A DNA stretch of 60,595 bases from Deltaproteobacteria bacterium. Its GTDB lineage: Bacteria > Desulfobacterota > Dissulfuribacteria > Dissulfuribacterales > JALVPX01. Positions 49,739 through 59,107 of the stretch are shown here, piece after piece. Below the pieces are notes generated by a model. That model saw nothing but the letters and a program-made list of their open reading frames with translations. It was not told the DNA's origin and ran no database searches. The translations under genes and the position numbers were made by a program. Within the stretch, counting starts at the first letter, position 1. Every line of letters starts with the position of its first letter. The stretch covers positions 1-60,595 of the forward strand of contig JALVVK010000020.1 in the NCBI GenBank assembly GCA_027023445.1, in the 5' to 3' direction.

Positions 49739-49874
49739 CGATGATCCTAACGAAACAAAGCGAAGTGATAATCCTAAGTCGCGCCAGCGACTGGTAATCC
49801 TAGCGAAGCGGTAATCCTAGTGAACCAAAGGTTCACGGTAATCCTATCGATGCGCCAGCGAGCGGCAATCCAGG
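49739..49874. repeat. Array of six degenerate GGTAATCCTA units separated by short hairpin-forming spacers
   Basis: gatgatccta/gataatccta/ggtaatccta x3/ggcaatcc with spacers agtcgcgccagcgact, gcgaagc, gtgaaccaaaggttcac, tcgatgcgccagcgagc. Confidence 0.75.
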
Positions 49875-49880
49875 CTTCCC

Positions 49881-50951
49881 TCAGACCAATGCCCTGAGCC
49901 TTTCAAGCAATATATCGTTATCTCTACGCCCCCTCAGACCGATTCTTATAAAATTTTGATCCAACCCCCTGAAATTACTACAATCCCGAACCAGGATTCC
50001 CTCGGATTTCAGTTTATTACACAAATCTGTTGAACTCAGTGAGGCTGAAAGCCTGATTAAAAAAAACGGGGTAAAACTCTCCAGCGGGTCCAGGCCGGGA
50101 ATGGACCTGAGCGCATCAAAAAACCGGCGTTTTTCAGCGGAGACGAACCCGCGAACCTGTTCCTCAATCCCCGGATGCCGCACAAGGTATTCACCCGCGA
50201 GCTGAGACAGTCTGCCCACTGCCCAGGGAATTCCCTGGGACTGGAAAAAACCGCTCAGGGCCGATCCAGCGGCATAGCCCAGACGAAGCCCGGGAACGCC
50301 GTAGATTTTTGAAAAGGAGCGAAGCACGATGAGATTAGCCAACGACGGCAGAGAAAGCAGGGAAGTCGTCTCATCAGGCCCTGTAAACTGCGCGTACGAC
50401 TCATCAACCACCCATACGGCATCAGGCGCATGCCGGATGATGTCATGAAGTTCTCCGGGTGGGAGAAACCGCCCTGTGGGGTTATTCGGATTACACAAAA
50501 AAACCAGAGAGCCTGGAGTCGCCCTGCGCCGGAGATCATCAAAAAAGGCCGGGGTCTTTTCCGTATCCGCGTCCGGCCACGGGCCCGAGTGTTCCACCCG
50601 GAGTCCATAACGAAGGGCCGCATCCTCGTAGTCCGAATAGGTGGGTATGGGGATTACCGCCTTCCTGCAGCCAGCCACCCTCGGAAGGGCGAAAATCCAC
50701 TGGGTGGTTCCGGAACCGACCATTATATCATCCGGGTCAAGACCATATCTTTCAGAGATGGCTGCCCTCAGGCCGGCGCTGTCCACCTCGGGCAGAAGAT
50801 GAATCTGGTGTATGTGATCCCTTAGAAATTTTATAAAATCGTCTGATAAAGGCAAAGGACTTACATTGGAACTGAAATCCAGAATATCTTCAACAGGCCT
50901 TTCAAGTTGACGGGCGAGTGAGTAGACATCACCTCCGTGACCATACAGCAT
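49881..50951 (-). CDS. Class I/II PLP aminotransferase, HisC/CobD-like
   Basis: HGGDVYSLARQL...LDFSSNVSPLPL (CobD-like N-term); NPNNPTGRFLPPGEL; RSFSKIYGVPGLRLGYAAG. Confidence 0.85.
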   Translation of the reverse strand: MLYGHGGDVYSLARQLERPVEDILDFSSNVSPLPLSDDFIKFLRDHIHQIHLLPEVDSAGLRAAISERYGLDPDDIMVGSGTTQWIFALPRVAGCRKAVIPIPTYSDYEDAALRYGLRVEHSGPWPDADTEKTPAFFDDLRRRATPGSLVFLCNPNNPTGRFLPPGELHDIIRHAPDAVWVVDESYAQFTGPDETTSLLSLPSLANLIVLRSFSKIYGVPGLRLGYAAGSALSGFFQSQGIPWAVGRLSQLAGEYLVRHPGIEEQVRGFVSAEKRRFFDALRSIPGLDPLESFTPFFLIRLSASLSSTDLCNKLKSEGILVRDCSNFRGLDQNFIRIGLRGRRDNDILLERLRALV

Positions 50952-50952
50952 T

Positions 50953-51147
50953 TCAATTCCCCCTGTTCGCGTCCTCCGCCCTTTCCTGCACCTCAGACCT
51001 CAGGTCCAGAAGCCTTCTGTAGACCTGTTCAAGAAGTTCTGTAACCGGTCCGTGCTTATTCTCTCCGGACTGGGCATAGGCCTTGGCCACCTCAACTGCC
51101 TGCCTGAGACATTCTTCCTTTACATACGATTCAAGCCTCATTTCCAC
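50953..51147 (-). CDS. Small conserved-looking protein, unknown
   Basis: 64 aa between cobD-like gene and rdgB, same strand, tightly packed. Confidence 0.5.
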   Translation of the reverse strand: MEMRLESYVKEECLRQAVEVAKAYAQSGENKHGPVTELLEQVYRRLLDLRSEVQERAEDANRGN

Positions 51148-51150
51148 ACC

Positions 51151-51753
51151 TCAATTGACTGACCGCAGAAACGCGGGCATCTTTTTCTTCAGTTCCCTGA
51201 GGGCGATTCCCCTGTGGCTGATCCTGTTTTTTTCATCAGGCTCAATCTGTGCCATGGTTTTTCCTGACTGCGGCACGTAAAATACAGGGTCATATCCAAA
51301 ACCGAGAGATCCGCTGGGCACGGTGGCTATGGTTCCCTCGCAGGAGCCCTCGGCGCTGATCCATTTGCCAGACGGATGATAAAGCACCATAACGCAGCGG
51401 AATCTTGCGGATCTTTTTCCCTCAGGTATATTGGCCAACTTACGCAGAAGTTTTTCGTTATTCTCCGCGTCAGTTGCCTCAGCACCTGCAAACCTGGCTG
51501 ACCTGACACCTGGAGCACCGTCGAGCGCGTCCACCTCAAGGCCTGAATCGTCCGCCAGGGCCATGATACCCGTGGCCTCGGCGACCGTTCTGGCCTTTTT
51601 CATGGCGTTCCCCAAAAAGGTGTCCGCGTCTTCCAGCACCTCCGGGAGATCTCCCATGTCGTCCATGGACAATACCCTTATATCCATATCCTTCAGCAGC
51701 CTTCCCAGTTCGGCCACCTTGCCCCTGTTCTTCGTTGCAAGTATCAGATCCAC
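51151..51753 (-). CDS. rdgB: RdgB/HAM1 non-canonical purine NTP pyrophosphatase
   Basis: LILATKNRGKVAELGRLLKD...ALADDSGLEVDALDGAPGVRSARFAG...GSLGFGYDPVFYVPQSGKTMAQ...ISHRGIAL. Confidence 0.96.
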   Translation of the reverse strand: MDLILATKNRGKVAELGRLLKDMDIRVLSMDDMGDLPEVLEDADTFLGNAMKKARTVAEATGIMALADDSGLEVDALDGAPGVRSARFAGAEATDAENNEKLLRKLANIPEGKRSARFRCVMVLYHPSGKWISAEGSCEGTIATVPSGSLGFGYDPVFYVPQSGKTMAQIEPDEKNRISHRGIALRELKKKMPAFLRSVN

Positions 51754-52646
51754 TATCCTGTTCCCTTCCCCTGTTCAGGCCGCTTCACTGTGGTCATCAG
51801 GCCGAAATCCATCCCCACGGCCCTGGTAGGGCATATGGACACGCATTTAAGGCACCTTACACAAGCGGCAGAATTTATGTTATCTCTCCCGTCAAAAAAA
51901 GAAACCTCAGTAGGACATACGGTTCTGCAGGCCTTGCAGCCTACACAGCGATCAGCGTCAAAGGTGAGCTGAAACCAGCTAAAATGGTTTAAAATACCAT
52001 ACAGGGCGCCTAAAGGACATATCATCCGGCAAAATGGACGGGAAATAACAACGCTTGCCCCAAGGATCACCAAAAGCACAATCAGCTTGTGCACAAAAAG
52101 CCAACCCAAAGCCCGCCTTAATCCAGGCCTCATCAGTATAAGGGGCAGGCCTGCTTCAAGGGTCCCGGCAGGGCAGACGTATTTACAGAACCAGGTTGAG
52201 CCATACCCCATAGAATCGACAACGGTAAGTGGAAGGACAATTACGAAAAGACCTAAAAAAACATACGGGCCCCACCTCAATGGCCGCCAGGGAGAATATC
52301 TCAGGGGAGATAAGGAAAAAAGCAGCTCCTGGATCAGGCCAAAGGGACATATCCAGCCACAGGGCATTCTCCCCACTGCCGTCCCCGCCAGGCCAATGGT
52401 GCCAAGCACATAAGAGCCAAAATGAAACTGGCCCGAAGACAGGCTGACACGCAGGGTAGCCAGGAAATTCTGAAGCGCGCCCAAGGGACAGGAGGTGATG
52501 GCAGCGGGACAGGAATAACAGTTCAGACCCGGGAAGCATACGTGTTTCAACACTCCCTGGTATATGGCCGTCCTCCAGGGGAAAAGCCAATAGCTGTTTG
52601 CCATAAGGGCAGAAAGATACTGGCTAAGACGCCTCAATTTCTGCAT
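51753..52646 (-). CDS. 4Fe-4S membrane protein (NapH/MauN/CcoG-type)
   Basis: GRMPCGWICPFGLIQELLF, CKYVCPAGTLEAG, CRMICPLGALYG, CVGCKACRTVCPTEV, CVRCLKCVSICPTRAV. Confidence 0.85.
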   Translation of the reverse strand: MQKLRRLSQYLSALMANSYWLFPWRTAIYQGVLKHVCFPGLNCYSCPAAITSCPLGALQNFLATLRVSLSSGQFHFGSYVLGTIGLAGTAVGRMPCGWICPFGLIQELLFSLSPLRYSPWRPLRWGPYVFLGLFVIVLPLTVVDSMGYGSTWFCKYVCPAGTLEAGLPLILMRPGLRRALGWLFVHKLIVLLVILGASVVISRPFCRMICPLGALYGILNHFSWFQLTFDADRCVGCKACRTVCPTEVSFFDGRDNINSAACVRCLKCVSICPTRAVGMDFGLMTTVKRPEQGKGTG

Positions 52647-52849
52647 CAGCCCACCCCTATACAGCTAAGACATATGGTAACAGCCTTCTGCCACACGGCG
52701 GCGGGCTCCCCTAAATAGATGCCCACGGCCAGAAGCGCCACTGAAATTGCCAGCAGAATCAACGGGGAAATGCGCACTCTAATCCAGCCTTTCAAGAACG
52801 GATCCTGTCTTTTGCCCCAGATGGACAACCTTGTCACGCCGGTCGTCAA
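52646..52849 (-). CDS. Small membrane protein, unknown (C-terminal CLSCIGVG)
   Basis: 67 aa upper limit; hydrophobic segment LILLAISVALLAVGIYLG; start uncertain because it overlaps the MTH1187-family gene. Confidence 0.4.
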   Translation of the reverse strand: MTTGVTRLSIWGKRQDPFLKGWIRVRISPLILLAISVALLAVGIYLGEPAAVWQKAVTICLSCIGVG

Positions 52850-53078
52850 TCTTGATTACTGTGTACACCCTTGCTGCACCCTTTGAAAAGGCGCTTTCAT
52901 GAAGCTGTCTCGCAACGTCCATCAGAAGCTCCATGTCACCCTCAACCTCAGTACCCATGTCAGTGAGCTCATAGGCAAGTCCCATGTCCTTTAGAATCCG
53001 CTGGGTGGCGACCACATATTCACCCACGCTGGTAGACCCTGTACCAATGGGAACCACTGTTATCTCCATTAAGGCCAT
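52779..53078 (-). CDS. MTH1187/YkoF-type thiamine-binding family protein
   Basis: MEITVVPIGTGSTSVGEYVVATQRILKDMGLAYELTDMGTEVEGDMELLMDVARQLHE; RBS ggaaaggagg before ATG 53078. Confidence 0.88.
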   Translation of the reverse strand: MALMEITVVPIGTGSTSVGEYVVATQRILKDMGLAYELTDMGTEVEGDMELLMDVARQLHESAFSKGAARVYTVIKIDDRRDKVVHLGQKTGSVLERLD

Positions 53079-53176
53079 GCTGCCTCCTTTCCCGGAGTGT
53101 ATCATCCGGTCCTTAACCGTTCCCTGACTCTGGATTATACAATCGTATTTTTTTATGCAAAGAGATGCTTCTAAAA

Positions 53177-53380
53177 AAGCTCAAAGCTCAAGGCTGAAAG
53201 CTCAAAGTAAAAGATTTAAACCCGGATTATACAGCTCGCAAATTTGCCGAAGATGCAAGGAGAAAAGGACACGCAGACGTACTTGTAGGCATTTGAAGTG
53301 CGTAATCCTGGTTAAAGATAGGATTTTTAGGAAATGATTTCCTGTCTTATCCTTTTGAACTTCCGACTTTGAGCCTTGCT
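53177..53380. repeat. Composite intergenic repeat: family-A palindromic element (53221-53316) lying between arms of an AAAGCTC heptamer (family B) element
   Basis: Left arm gctcaaggctgaaagctcaaag; internal cccggattatacagctcgcaaatttgccgaagatgcaagg...gcgtaatcctggtt; right arm ccttttgaacttccgactttgagccttg. Confidence 0.65.
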
Positions 53381-53390
53381 GGGATAACCC

Positions 53391-54866
53391 CTACACAGCC
53401 CAACGCCACCTGGGTCTGCGGAGATCCTTCCAGTAAGAAGGCAGAAACAGAACGGCTATGGTATAAAGCTCCAGCCTCCCGGCCACCATGCACACTATGA
53501 GGACACACTTGGACAGATACGGAATATGGGCGAAATTCTGAGCCGGCCCCACACCGGCAAGCCCCGGGCCTATATTGTTCAGGGTGGCTATGACAGAGGT
53601 GGCCCCGGTAATAATATCAAGCCCCTGGGCGGTGACTATTATGGTGGCCGCGATAAAGACCACCATGTACAGTGACAGGAAACCCAGGATCGACTGCATT
53701 ACGTCTGCCGGCACCCGGCAACCCTCGAGTTTTATTGCCTCAACAGACCTCGGATGGATAAGTTTTCTGAATTGGACGCCTGTAAATTTATAGAACAGGA
53801 GGACCCTTACCTGCTTTATGCCTCCGCCCGTTGAGCCTGCCATCCCGCCCACAAACATAAGCGTAACCAGTATCATCTTGCACACCGGCGCCCATGAATC
53901 GAAATCAGCGGTTCCAAAACCCGTGGTAGTCATGATGGACCATACCTGAAAGGCGCTGTATCTCAGGCTGTCTCCCCACGTGGAATAGGTTTTGCTTAAC
54001 AGGTTTACCGTGGTTATCAATAAGGTGGCTCCAAGGCCAATGCCCAGATAAAACCGCAGTTCCTCGTTTTTGAAAAAGGACTTGATCTCACCTGTAAACA
54101 GCCGGTGATGAAGGGAAAAATTCATGCCGGCAAGAATCATAAATACGATTATAATCACGTCCACCCACATGTTATGGAATCCGCCAACGCTTGAGGTTAT
54201 GGTGGAAAACCCCCCTGTTGCCATGGTGGCAAAGGAATGACACACGGCGTTGTAAAAATTCATGCCGGCAAGCATGAGCAGTGCCACTTCCGCCATGGTA
54301 AGAACCAGATATACGCCCCAGAGGATTCTGGCCGTGTCCTGGATCCTGGGAGCAAGGCGGTCCTTTGTGGGGCCGGGCATCTCCGCCTGAAAAAGCTGCA
54401 TCCCTCCAATACCCAAAACCGGCAATATTGCCAGGGAGAGCACAATAATCCCCATGCCGCCCAGCCAATGGGTCAGGGCACGCCAGAAAAGGAGGCTCGG
54501 CCCCAATGCCTCGACCCGTTCAAGGATGGTGGAACCGGTGGTTGTAAACCCGGACATGGATTCAAAATACGCGTCAATATAATTTGGAATGGTACCGGAA
54601 ATCCAGAAAGGCAAGGCACCTACAGCCGCCACAAAAATCCACCCCAGGCCCACAATAGCAAAGCCTTCCCTGTGGCCGATCTCCTCTTCCGGGGCAAAGG
54701 CCCAAGCCATCAGGCCACCTGTCAGAAGCCCCACGCTGCTTGAGGTTAAAAATACCGGCCAGAGCCCGTCTTTGTAATACAGGCTGAACCCGATCGGCAG
54801 AAGGACGGCCAGGGAAAGAAACACCAGAAGCCACCCGAGTATGAACCCGACCGTGCCAAGCCTCAT
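53391..54866 (-). CDS. trkH: Trk-type K+ transporter membrane subunit TrkH
   Basis: SMSGFTTTGSTILERVEALGPSLLFWRALTHWLGGMGIIVLSLAILP; MTTTGFGTADFDSW; GGMAGSTGGGIKQVRVL. Confidence 0.95.
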   Translation of the reverse strand: MRLGTVGFILGWLLVFLSLAVLLPIGFSLYYKDGLWPVFLTSSSVGLLTGGLMAWAFAPEEEIGHREGFAIVGLGWIFVAAVGALPFWISGTIPNYIDAYFESMSGFTTTGSTILERVEALGPSLLFWRALTHWLGGMGIIVLSLAILPVLGIGGMQLFQAEMPGPTKDRLAPRIQDTARILWGVYLVLTMAEVALLMLAGMNFYNAVCHSFATMATGGFSTITSSVGGFHNMWVDVIIIVFMILAGMNFSLHHRLFTGEIKSFFKNEELRFYLGIGLGATLLITTVNLLSKTYSTWGDSLRYSAFQVWSIMTTTGFGTADFDSWAPVCKMILVTLMFVGGMAGSTGGGIKQVRVLLFYKFTGVQFRKLIHPRSVEAIKLEGCRVPADVMQSILGFLSLYMVVFIAATIIVTAQGLDIITGATSVIATLNNIGPGLAGVGPAQNFAHIPYLSKCVLIVCMVAGRLELYTIAVLFLPSYWKDLRRPRWRWAV

Positions 54867-56209
54867 GATGTAAGAAAACGCTCCACCTTTGATACGGCCT
54901 TCTTCATGCTGAATATAACAAGACGGTCACCTGCCCTGAGCATTGTATCCCCGGATGGAATAATGACCTCTTTTGTACGGATGACTGCCCCAACTACGGC
55001 TCCCTGGGGAAAATCTATGGCCTTTAGCGCCTTATCCAAGTAAACCCACCGTTCGGAAATTACATATTCCACAACCTCCGCGTCACTCCCAAGAAGCGTT
55101 GCCACGGACAATATGGCCCCCCTGCGCACAAAACGCAGTATCATATTGGCAGCCACAAGACGGGAGCTCAATGCCACATCTATACCCAGTTTCCCCAGCA
55201 GTGGTATAAAATCAGGACGGCTTATCCGGGTAATACACCTTTTCGCCCCGTGGTGCTTACCAAGCAGGCTCGCCAGTATGTTCGTTGTATCTCCGTTGGT
55301 AACGGCTATAAACAGATCAGCCGTGTCTATTCCCTCTGAAGTAAGTTCCCGGGCGTCCAGGCCATCAAAATTCAAAACAACTGTACGGGCCAGGCTTTCG
55401 GCCAGTGCCTCGCATTTCAATGCATTTTTCTCTACAAGGTACACATCGACCTTTTTTTCCTCAAACCCCCTGGCGACCAGGCAACCAACCTGACCACCAC
55501 CCACAATAAAGACCTTTTTAGGCGCCCTGCTACGAAGATTAAGGAGATCCTCAACCGCCCCCATGTCCTTCCTGTTAATCACCAGATAGATCCTGTCCCC
55601 AGGGTGTATTAAATCGCTTCCCCTGGGAATTATGGTCTTCCCTTCCCTGACAATGGCGACGACAACATATTTATACAAGGTTCGCAGATCCCTGAGCTCC
55701 GCCAGGGTTATACCGCAGGCAGGATTGCCTTCCTTGATCTGGTAACCTACAAAAACGACCTCCCCATGGGCGAAATCCACGACCTCAAAGGCCTCGGAAA
55801 TCTGGCTCATGCGTAAAATCTCCTGGGCCATGGCATGATCAGGGTTGATTATGAGATCTATTCCCAGCCTGTGCTCATTAAGAGGGGAACTCGCCAACAG
55901 GTATTCCTGATTTTTAACCCTCGCTATCCGACGGATCACTCCGTATTCCTTGGCAAGGATGCAGGAAATCAGGTTTACCTCGTCTATATCGGTGACCGCG
56001 ATAAAAAGATCCGCCTTTGAAACATCGGCCTGCTCAAGGGTCTTTGCCGAGGCCCCGTTACCATGGATCGCAAGGATGTTTAAATCCCTTTCAATCCGGC
56101 GCAAGTGATCAACATTGCGGTCAATGAGAACCACATCGTGGTCTTCCAGGGAGAGTTGCTGACACAGATGCCTTCCAACCTCACCCGCACCTACTATTAC
56201 AATTCGCAT
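54863..56209 (-). CDS. trkA: Trk system potassium transporter TrkA
   Basis: Two NAD-binding RCK domains: MRIVIVGAGEVGRHLCQQLSLEDHDVVLIDRN; VFIVGGGQVGCLVARGFEEKKVDVYLVEKN. Confidence 0.95.
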   Translation of the reverse strand: MRIVIVGAGEVGRHLCQQLSLEDHDVVLIDRNVDHLRRIERDLNILAIHGNGASAKTLEQADVSKADLFIAVTDIDEVNLISCILAKEYGVIRRIARVKNQEYLLASSPLNEHRLGIDLIINPDHAMAQEILRMSQISEAFEVVDFAHGEVVFVGYQIKEGNPACGITLAELRDLRTLYKYVVVAIVREGKTIIPRGSDLIHPGDRIYLVINRKDMGAVEDLLNLRSRAPKKVFIVGGGQVGCLVARGFEEKKVDVYLVEKNALKCEALAESLARTVVLNFDGLDARELTSEGIDTADLFIAVTNGDTTNILASLLGKHHGAKRCITRISRPDFIPLLGKLGIDVALSSRLVAANMILRFVRRGAILSVATLLGSDAEVVEYVISERWVYLDKALKAIDFPQGAVVGAVIRTKEVIIPSGDTMLRAGDRLVIFSMKKAVSKVERFLTS

Positions 56210-56234
56210 AATACCCTAAGGATGAAATCTCTAT

Positions 56235-56308
56235 CCTTTAACTTACAATTCACCACTTATCATTCAGCATTTTCATGCCCAGGTGTGCGAAGCAACAAAG
56301 CACCACTC
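56235..56308. repeat. Half copy of family B heptamer repeat
   Basis: cctttaacttacaattcaccacttatcattcagcattttcatgcccaggtgtgcgaagcaacaaagcacc; matches 16670-16727. Confidence 0.65.
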
Positions 56309-56426
56309 CGCCAACCCCTCGTTAAAAATAATAAATTATCATGTGAATACGCAAAAACGCAAAATTTTTCTTTAATGATTACGCATTACCCTTACTGACC
56401 TTGAACCTTTGCGTAAAAAATCCTAC

Positions 56427-56462
56427 CAAAAAAAAAGGATTGCTGCCTACGGCCCGCAATCC
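56427..56462 (-). terminator. Intrinsic terminator after tRNA-Cys
   Basis: Minus strand GGATTGC-gggccgtaggca-GCAATCC followed by T-tract. Confidence 0.85.
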
Positions 56463-56473
56463 AAACATATAAA

Positions 56474-56550
56474 TGGAGGCGGCGCCCGGACTCGAACCGG
56501 GGAATAACGGTTTTGCAGACCGTCGCCTTAGCCACTTGGCTACGCCGCCT
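56474..56550 (-). tRNA. tRNA-Cys(GCA), CCA encoded
   Basis: Minus strand AGGCGGCGTAGCCAAGTGGCTAAGGCGACGGTCTGCAAAACCGTTATTCCCCGGTTCGAGTCCGGGCGCCGCCTCCA; anticodon GCA, paired acceptor ends, TTCGAGTC T-loop. Confidence 0.96.
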
Positions 56551-56614
56551 TTGTTAGCACGAAATCATTAACATAAGGTCGGGATATTGGCAAGCCCTGT
56601 TTGATACTGGATTG

Positions 56615-57622
56615 TCAAACCATGATGTTCATGGCCCTTAATCCATTGACCAACTTCTCGAATTCAGCAGGCGGAAGGGATTGAGGACCATCCGAGAGAG
56701 CCTGCTCAGGGGCGGTATGCACTTCCACAATAAGCCCGTCCACACCCACCGCAGCAGAGGCCCTGGCAAGTGGAATCACCTGGTCCCTGCGGCCGGAGGC
56801 GTGACTTGGATCCACCACTATGGGAAGATGGCTTTCATTCCTAATATATGGAACCGCGTTAAGATCCAGGGTATTTCTGGAATGCCGGGTAAAGGTTCTT
56901 ATGCCCCTTTCACACAAAATAACCTGGGAATTGCCTTCTGACATTATATATTCGGCTGCCATCAGGAATTCGTCCACCGTGGCCCACATACCCCTCTTTA
57001 GCATTACAGGTTTTTTCGCCTGCCCCGCCCTTAGAAGCAGCCTGTAGTTCTGCATATTCCTGGTGCCGATCTGTATGATGTCGGCATATTCTTCCACCAG
57101 GTCCAGCACCTCGTGATCAGTGGCCTCCGTTACGATAAGAAGCCCTGTCTCCTCACGCACCCTGGCAAGAATCTCAAGCCCTTTTATCCCAAGCCCCTGG
57201 AAGGAGTAGGGAGACGTCCTCGGTTTAAAGGCCCCTCCCCTGAAAATGCTTGCCCCTGCCTCCTTCACGGCGTGGGCGATCTCCATTGCCCGCGCCTCGC
57301 TCTCAACCGCGCAAGGACCGGCCATGATAACCAGCTTTTCACCGCCTATCACAACAGACCCGTCTCCCACACTGACCGTGGTATTCTCAGGGTGCATTTC
57401 ACGACTGACCAGCTTATAGGGTTTAGATACCGGGATAGCATCCCTGACCCCGGACATGCCCAGGAATATGGCCGGATCTACGGCCCCCTGATTCCTGAGA
57501 ATGCCGATCGCGGTGCGTTCACCACCTGGAATCGGCTTGGGCTCCCATCCATGAACCAGGATGGTTTTAATTACCCTGTCTAGATCCTCCTGAGTAGCAT
57601 TTCTGTTCATTACAATCAGCAT
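56615..57622 (-). CDS. aroF: 3-deoxy-7-phosphoheptulonate synthase (AroF/AroG family with N-terminal regulatory domain)
   Basis: LVIMAGPCAVESEARAMEIAHAVKEAGASIFRGGAFKPRTSPYSFQGLG...KRGMWATVDEFLMAAEYI...PSHASGRRDQVIPLARA; start 57622 (MLIVMNRNAT) preferred because a terminator lies within the longer ORF. Confidence 0.94.
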   Translation of the reverse strand: MLIVMNRNATQEDLDRVIKTILVHGWEPKPIPGGERTAIGILRNQGAVDPAIFLGMSGVRDAIPVSKPYKLVSREMHPENTTVSVGDGSVVIGGEKLVIMAGPCAVESEARAMEIAHAVKEAGASIFRGGAFKPRTSPYSFQGLGIKGLEILARVREETGLLIVTEATDHEVLDLVEEYADIIQIGTRNMQNYRLLLRAGQAKKPVMLKRGMWATVDEFLMAAEYIMSEGNSQVILCERGIRTFTRHSRNTLDLNAVPYIRNESHLPIVVDPSHASGRRDQVIPLARASAAVGVDGLIVEVHTAPEQALSDGPQSLPPAEFEKLVNGLRAMNIMV

Positions 57623-57666
57623 ATCTATACCCCAAAAACGGTCCCCAGAACCGGATATATGTTCAT

Positions 57667-57707
57667 GAAAAATCAAAGGCCGTGGAGCAGCAGATCTCAC
57701 GGCCTTT
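57667..57707 (-). terminator. Intrinsic terminator downstream of the FmdB-type gene
   Basis: Minus strand AAAGGCCGTG-agatctgctgctc-CACGGCCTTTGATTTTT. Confidence 0.8.
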
Positions 57708-57740
57708 GACAATCAAAAGCATTAAATGTATTTATGCACC

Positions 57741-58019
57741 TTAAGATTCTGTTTTTGCAGAAGAATCCTTTTTCTCGGAAACCTTGGATGTCTTTTTGTC
57801 ATTAGGACCGGCAGATGATGTTGATCCACCTCTTTTACCCGCGTAATCAGTAACATACCATCCGGTCCCCTTCAAATGAAACGACGATCTTGAAACAAGC
57901 TTGTGCATCTTGCCACCGCATTTTTCGCATTTATCAAGGGGCGGATCAGAAAACCGCTGCCAGCTTTCAACAACCTCACCACAGGATTCGCACTCATATT
58001 CATAAATTGGCATACGCAT
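57741..58019 (-). CDS. FmdB-family zinc ribbon protein
   Basis: MPIYEYECESCGEVVESWQRFSDPPLDKCEKCGGKMHKLVSRSSFHLKGTGWYVTDY. Confidence 0.93.
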   Translation of the reverse strand: MRMPIYEYECESCGEVVESWQRFSDPPLDKCEKCGGKMHKLVSRSSFHLKGTGWYVTDYAGKRGGSTSSAGPNDKKTSKVSEKKDSSAKTES

Positions 58020-58050
58020 ACCTCCTGTATAATAATAAATTAAGTCATTC

Positions 58051-58572
58051 TTATGCCGACATAAATTGGCCCAGAATATCGTCCATGCCCTTTATGCGTG
58101 ATGAAGCAAGGATATCCCAGGTCAGCCGGTAAACCCTTTCCTCCTCAGCGTCCTTTTTCAGGCTGGCTGAAGGATGGGCATTAAAAAAAGAAAAACGAAC
58201 AATATGAATAAGTTCGTGTGTCATTACATATATGAGAAATGGGAACAGGATATCCTTCCTGCCCCTGTCAGTCTTTTTAAGGATGTTGTGGTCGTGCAGA
58301 CACACCCTGTAAAATGTTATACTGTCTGCGCCTGTCAACTTCGCCCCCAGAGGCCTGCAATACCTCACCAGGTGGGCGTAGGCGCTTCCAGGATATTCCC
58401 ACCTGTTAAGCTGATCCAGTGTTCTTATGTCATAAGGATTCCTGAGCCAATGCCTGCTGGAAAGGGAAAAATGATCACTCACCAGATCCTCTGCGATCAT
58501 AACCGCATCATCCAGCACGGGAATATGTGCGGGCTGAAAATACATTATTCTGGGGCGCATTTTTTGCTTCAT
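58051..58572 (-). CDS. Hypothetical protein with HExxH motif
   Basis: 173 aa; VMTHELIHIVRF zincin-like motif; otherwise unrecognised. Confidence 0.6.
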   Translation of the reverse strand: MKQKMRPRIMYFQPAHIPVLDDAVMIAEDLVSDHFSLSSRHWLRNPYDIRTLDQLNRWEYPGSAYAHLVRYCRPLGAKLTGADSITFYRVCLHDHNILKKTDRGRKDILFPFLIYVMTHELIHIVRFSFFNAHPSASLKKDAEEERVYRLTWDILASSRIKGMDDILGQFMSA

Positions 58573-58764
58573 TCACGCCACCTATCCTGGAAAACATCAA
58601 CGCTTTCCCCATTTTTACGTGCAAAATATGCCTTGTAACTACAGATGTCAAGAAAGGAAATTTGTCAAAAAAATGACATTGTAAACATGTTTCGGCAACT
58701 CGATCCTCCCAAAAGGGGAAAAACTCCCCACCTGGTATTTATTCCCTCAACTGAACCCCATGAA

Positions 58765-58873
58765 CCCGGATTATGCACTATCTGCTTTGTTGTCGGATAG
58801 TTGAAGTACCAAAGCACATCTGCGTGCCCTCCGCCTCGCATCTTCGGCAAACTTGAGGGCTGCATAATCCGGG
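58765..58873. repeat. Family A palindromic intergenic element (near-perfect terminal inverted repeats)
   Basis: CCCGGATTATGCA...TGCATAATCCGGG; internal tgccctccgcctcgcatcttcggcaaac shared in reverse complement with 3497-3586. Confidence 0.8.
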
Positions 58874-58926
58874 ATAAAAAACCGGAAAATCCTACCAAAC
58901 TTTCATGACATGGGGCCTGTCACCCC

Positions 58927-59029
58927 CTGACATGAAAGTTAGCTCAAAGCTCGAAGTCGGAAGCTAAAAACAAACATGGCTTCTTTGCTTTGAGCCTTGA
59001 GCTTTCAGCTTTCAGCTATTTTCACGGTA
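58927..59029. repeat. Family B heptamer repeat (AAAGCTC core)
   Basis: ctgacatgaaagttagctcaaagctcgaagtcggaagcta...ctttgagccttgagctttcagctttcagctattttcacgg. Confidence 0.75.
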
Positions 59030-59107
59030 AACAAAGTACAAACAAACGGAATAAATATTGCATAAAAAATAGAATTATGATATTAATTATCACTTAAGGA
59101 GAAAAAA

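Noticed and set aside
49739-49874. CRISPR array
   Set aside because: Repeats about 10 nt, spacers irregular and palindromic, no cas genes in the window
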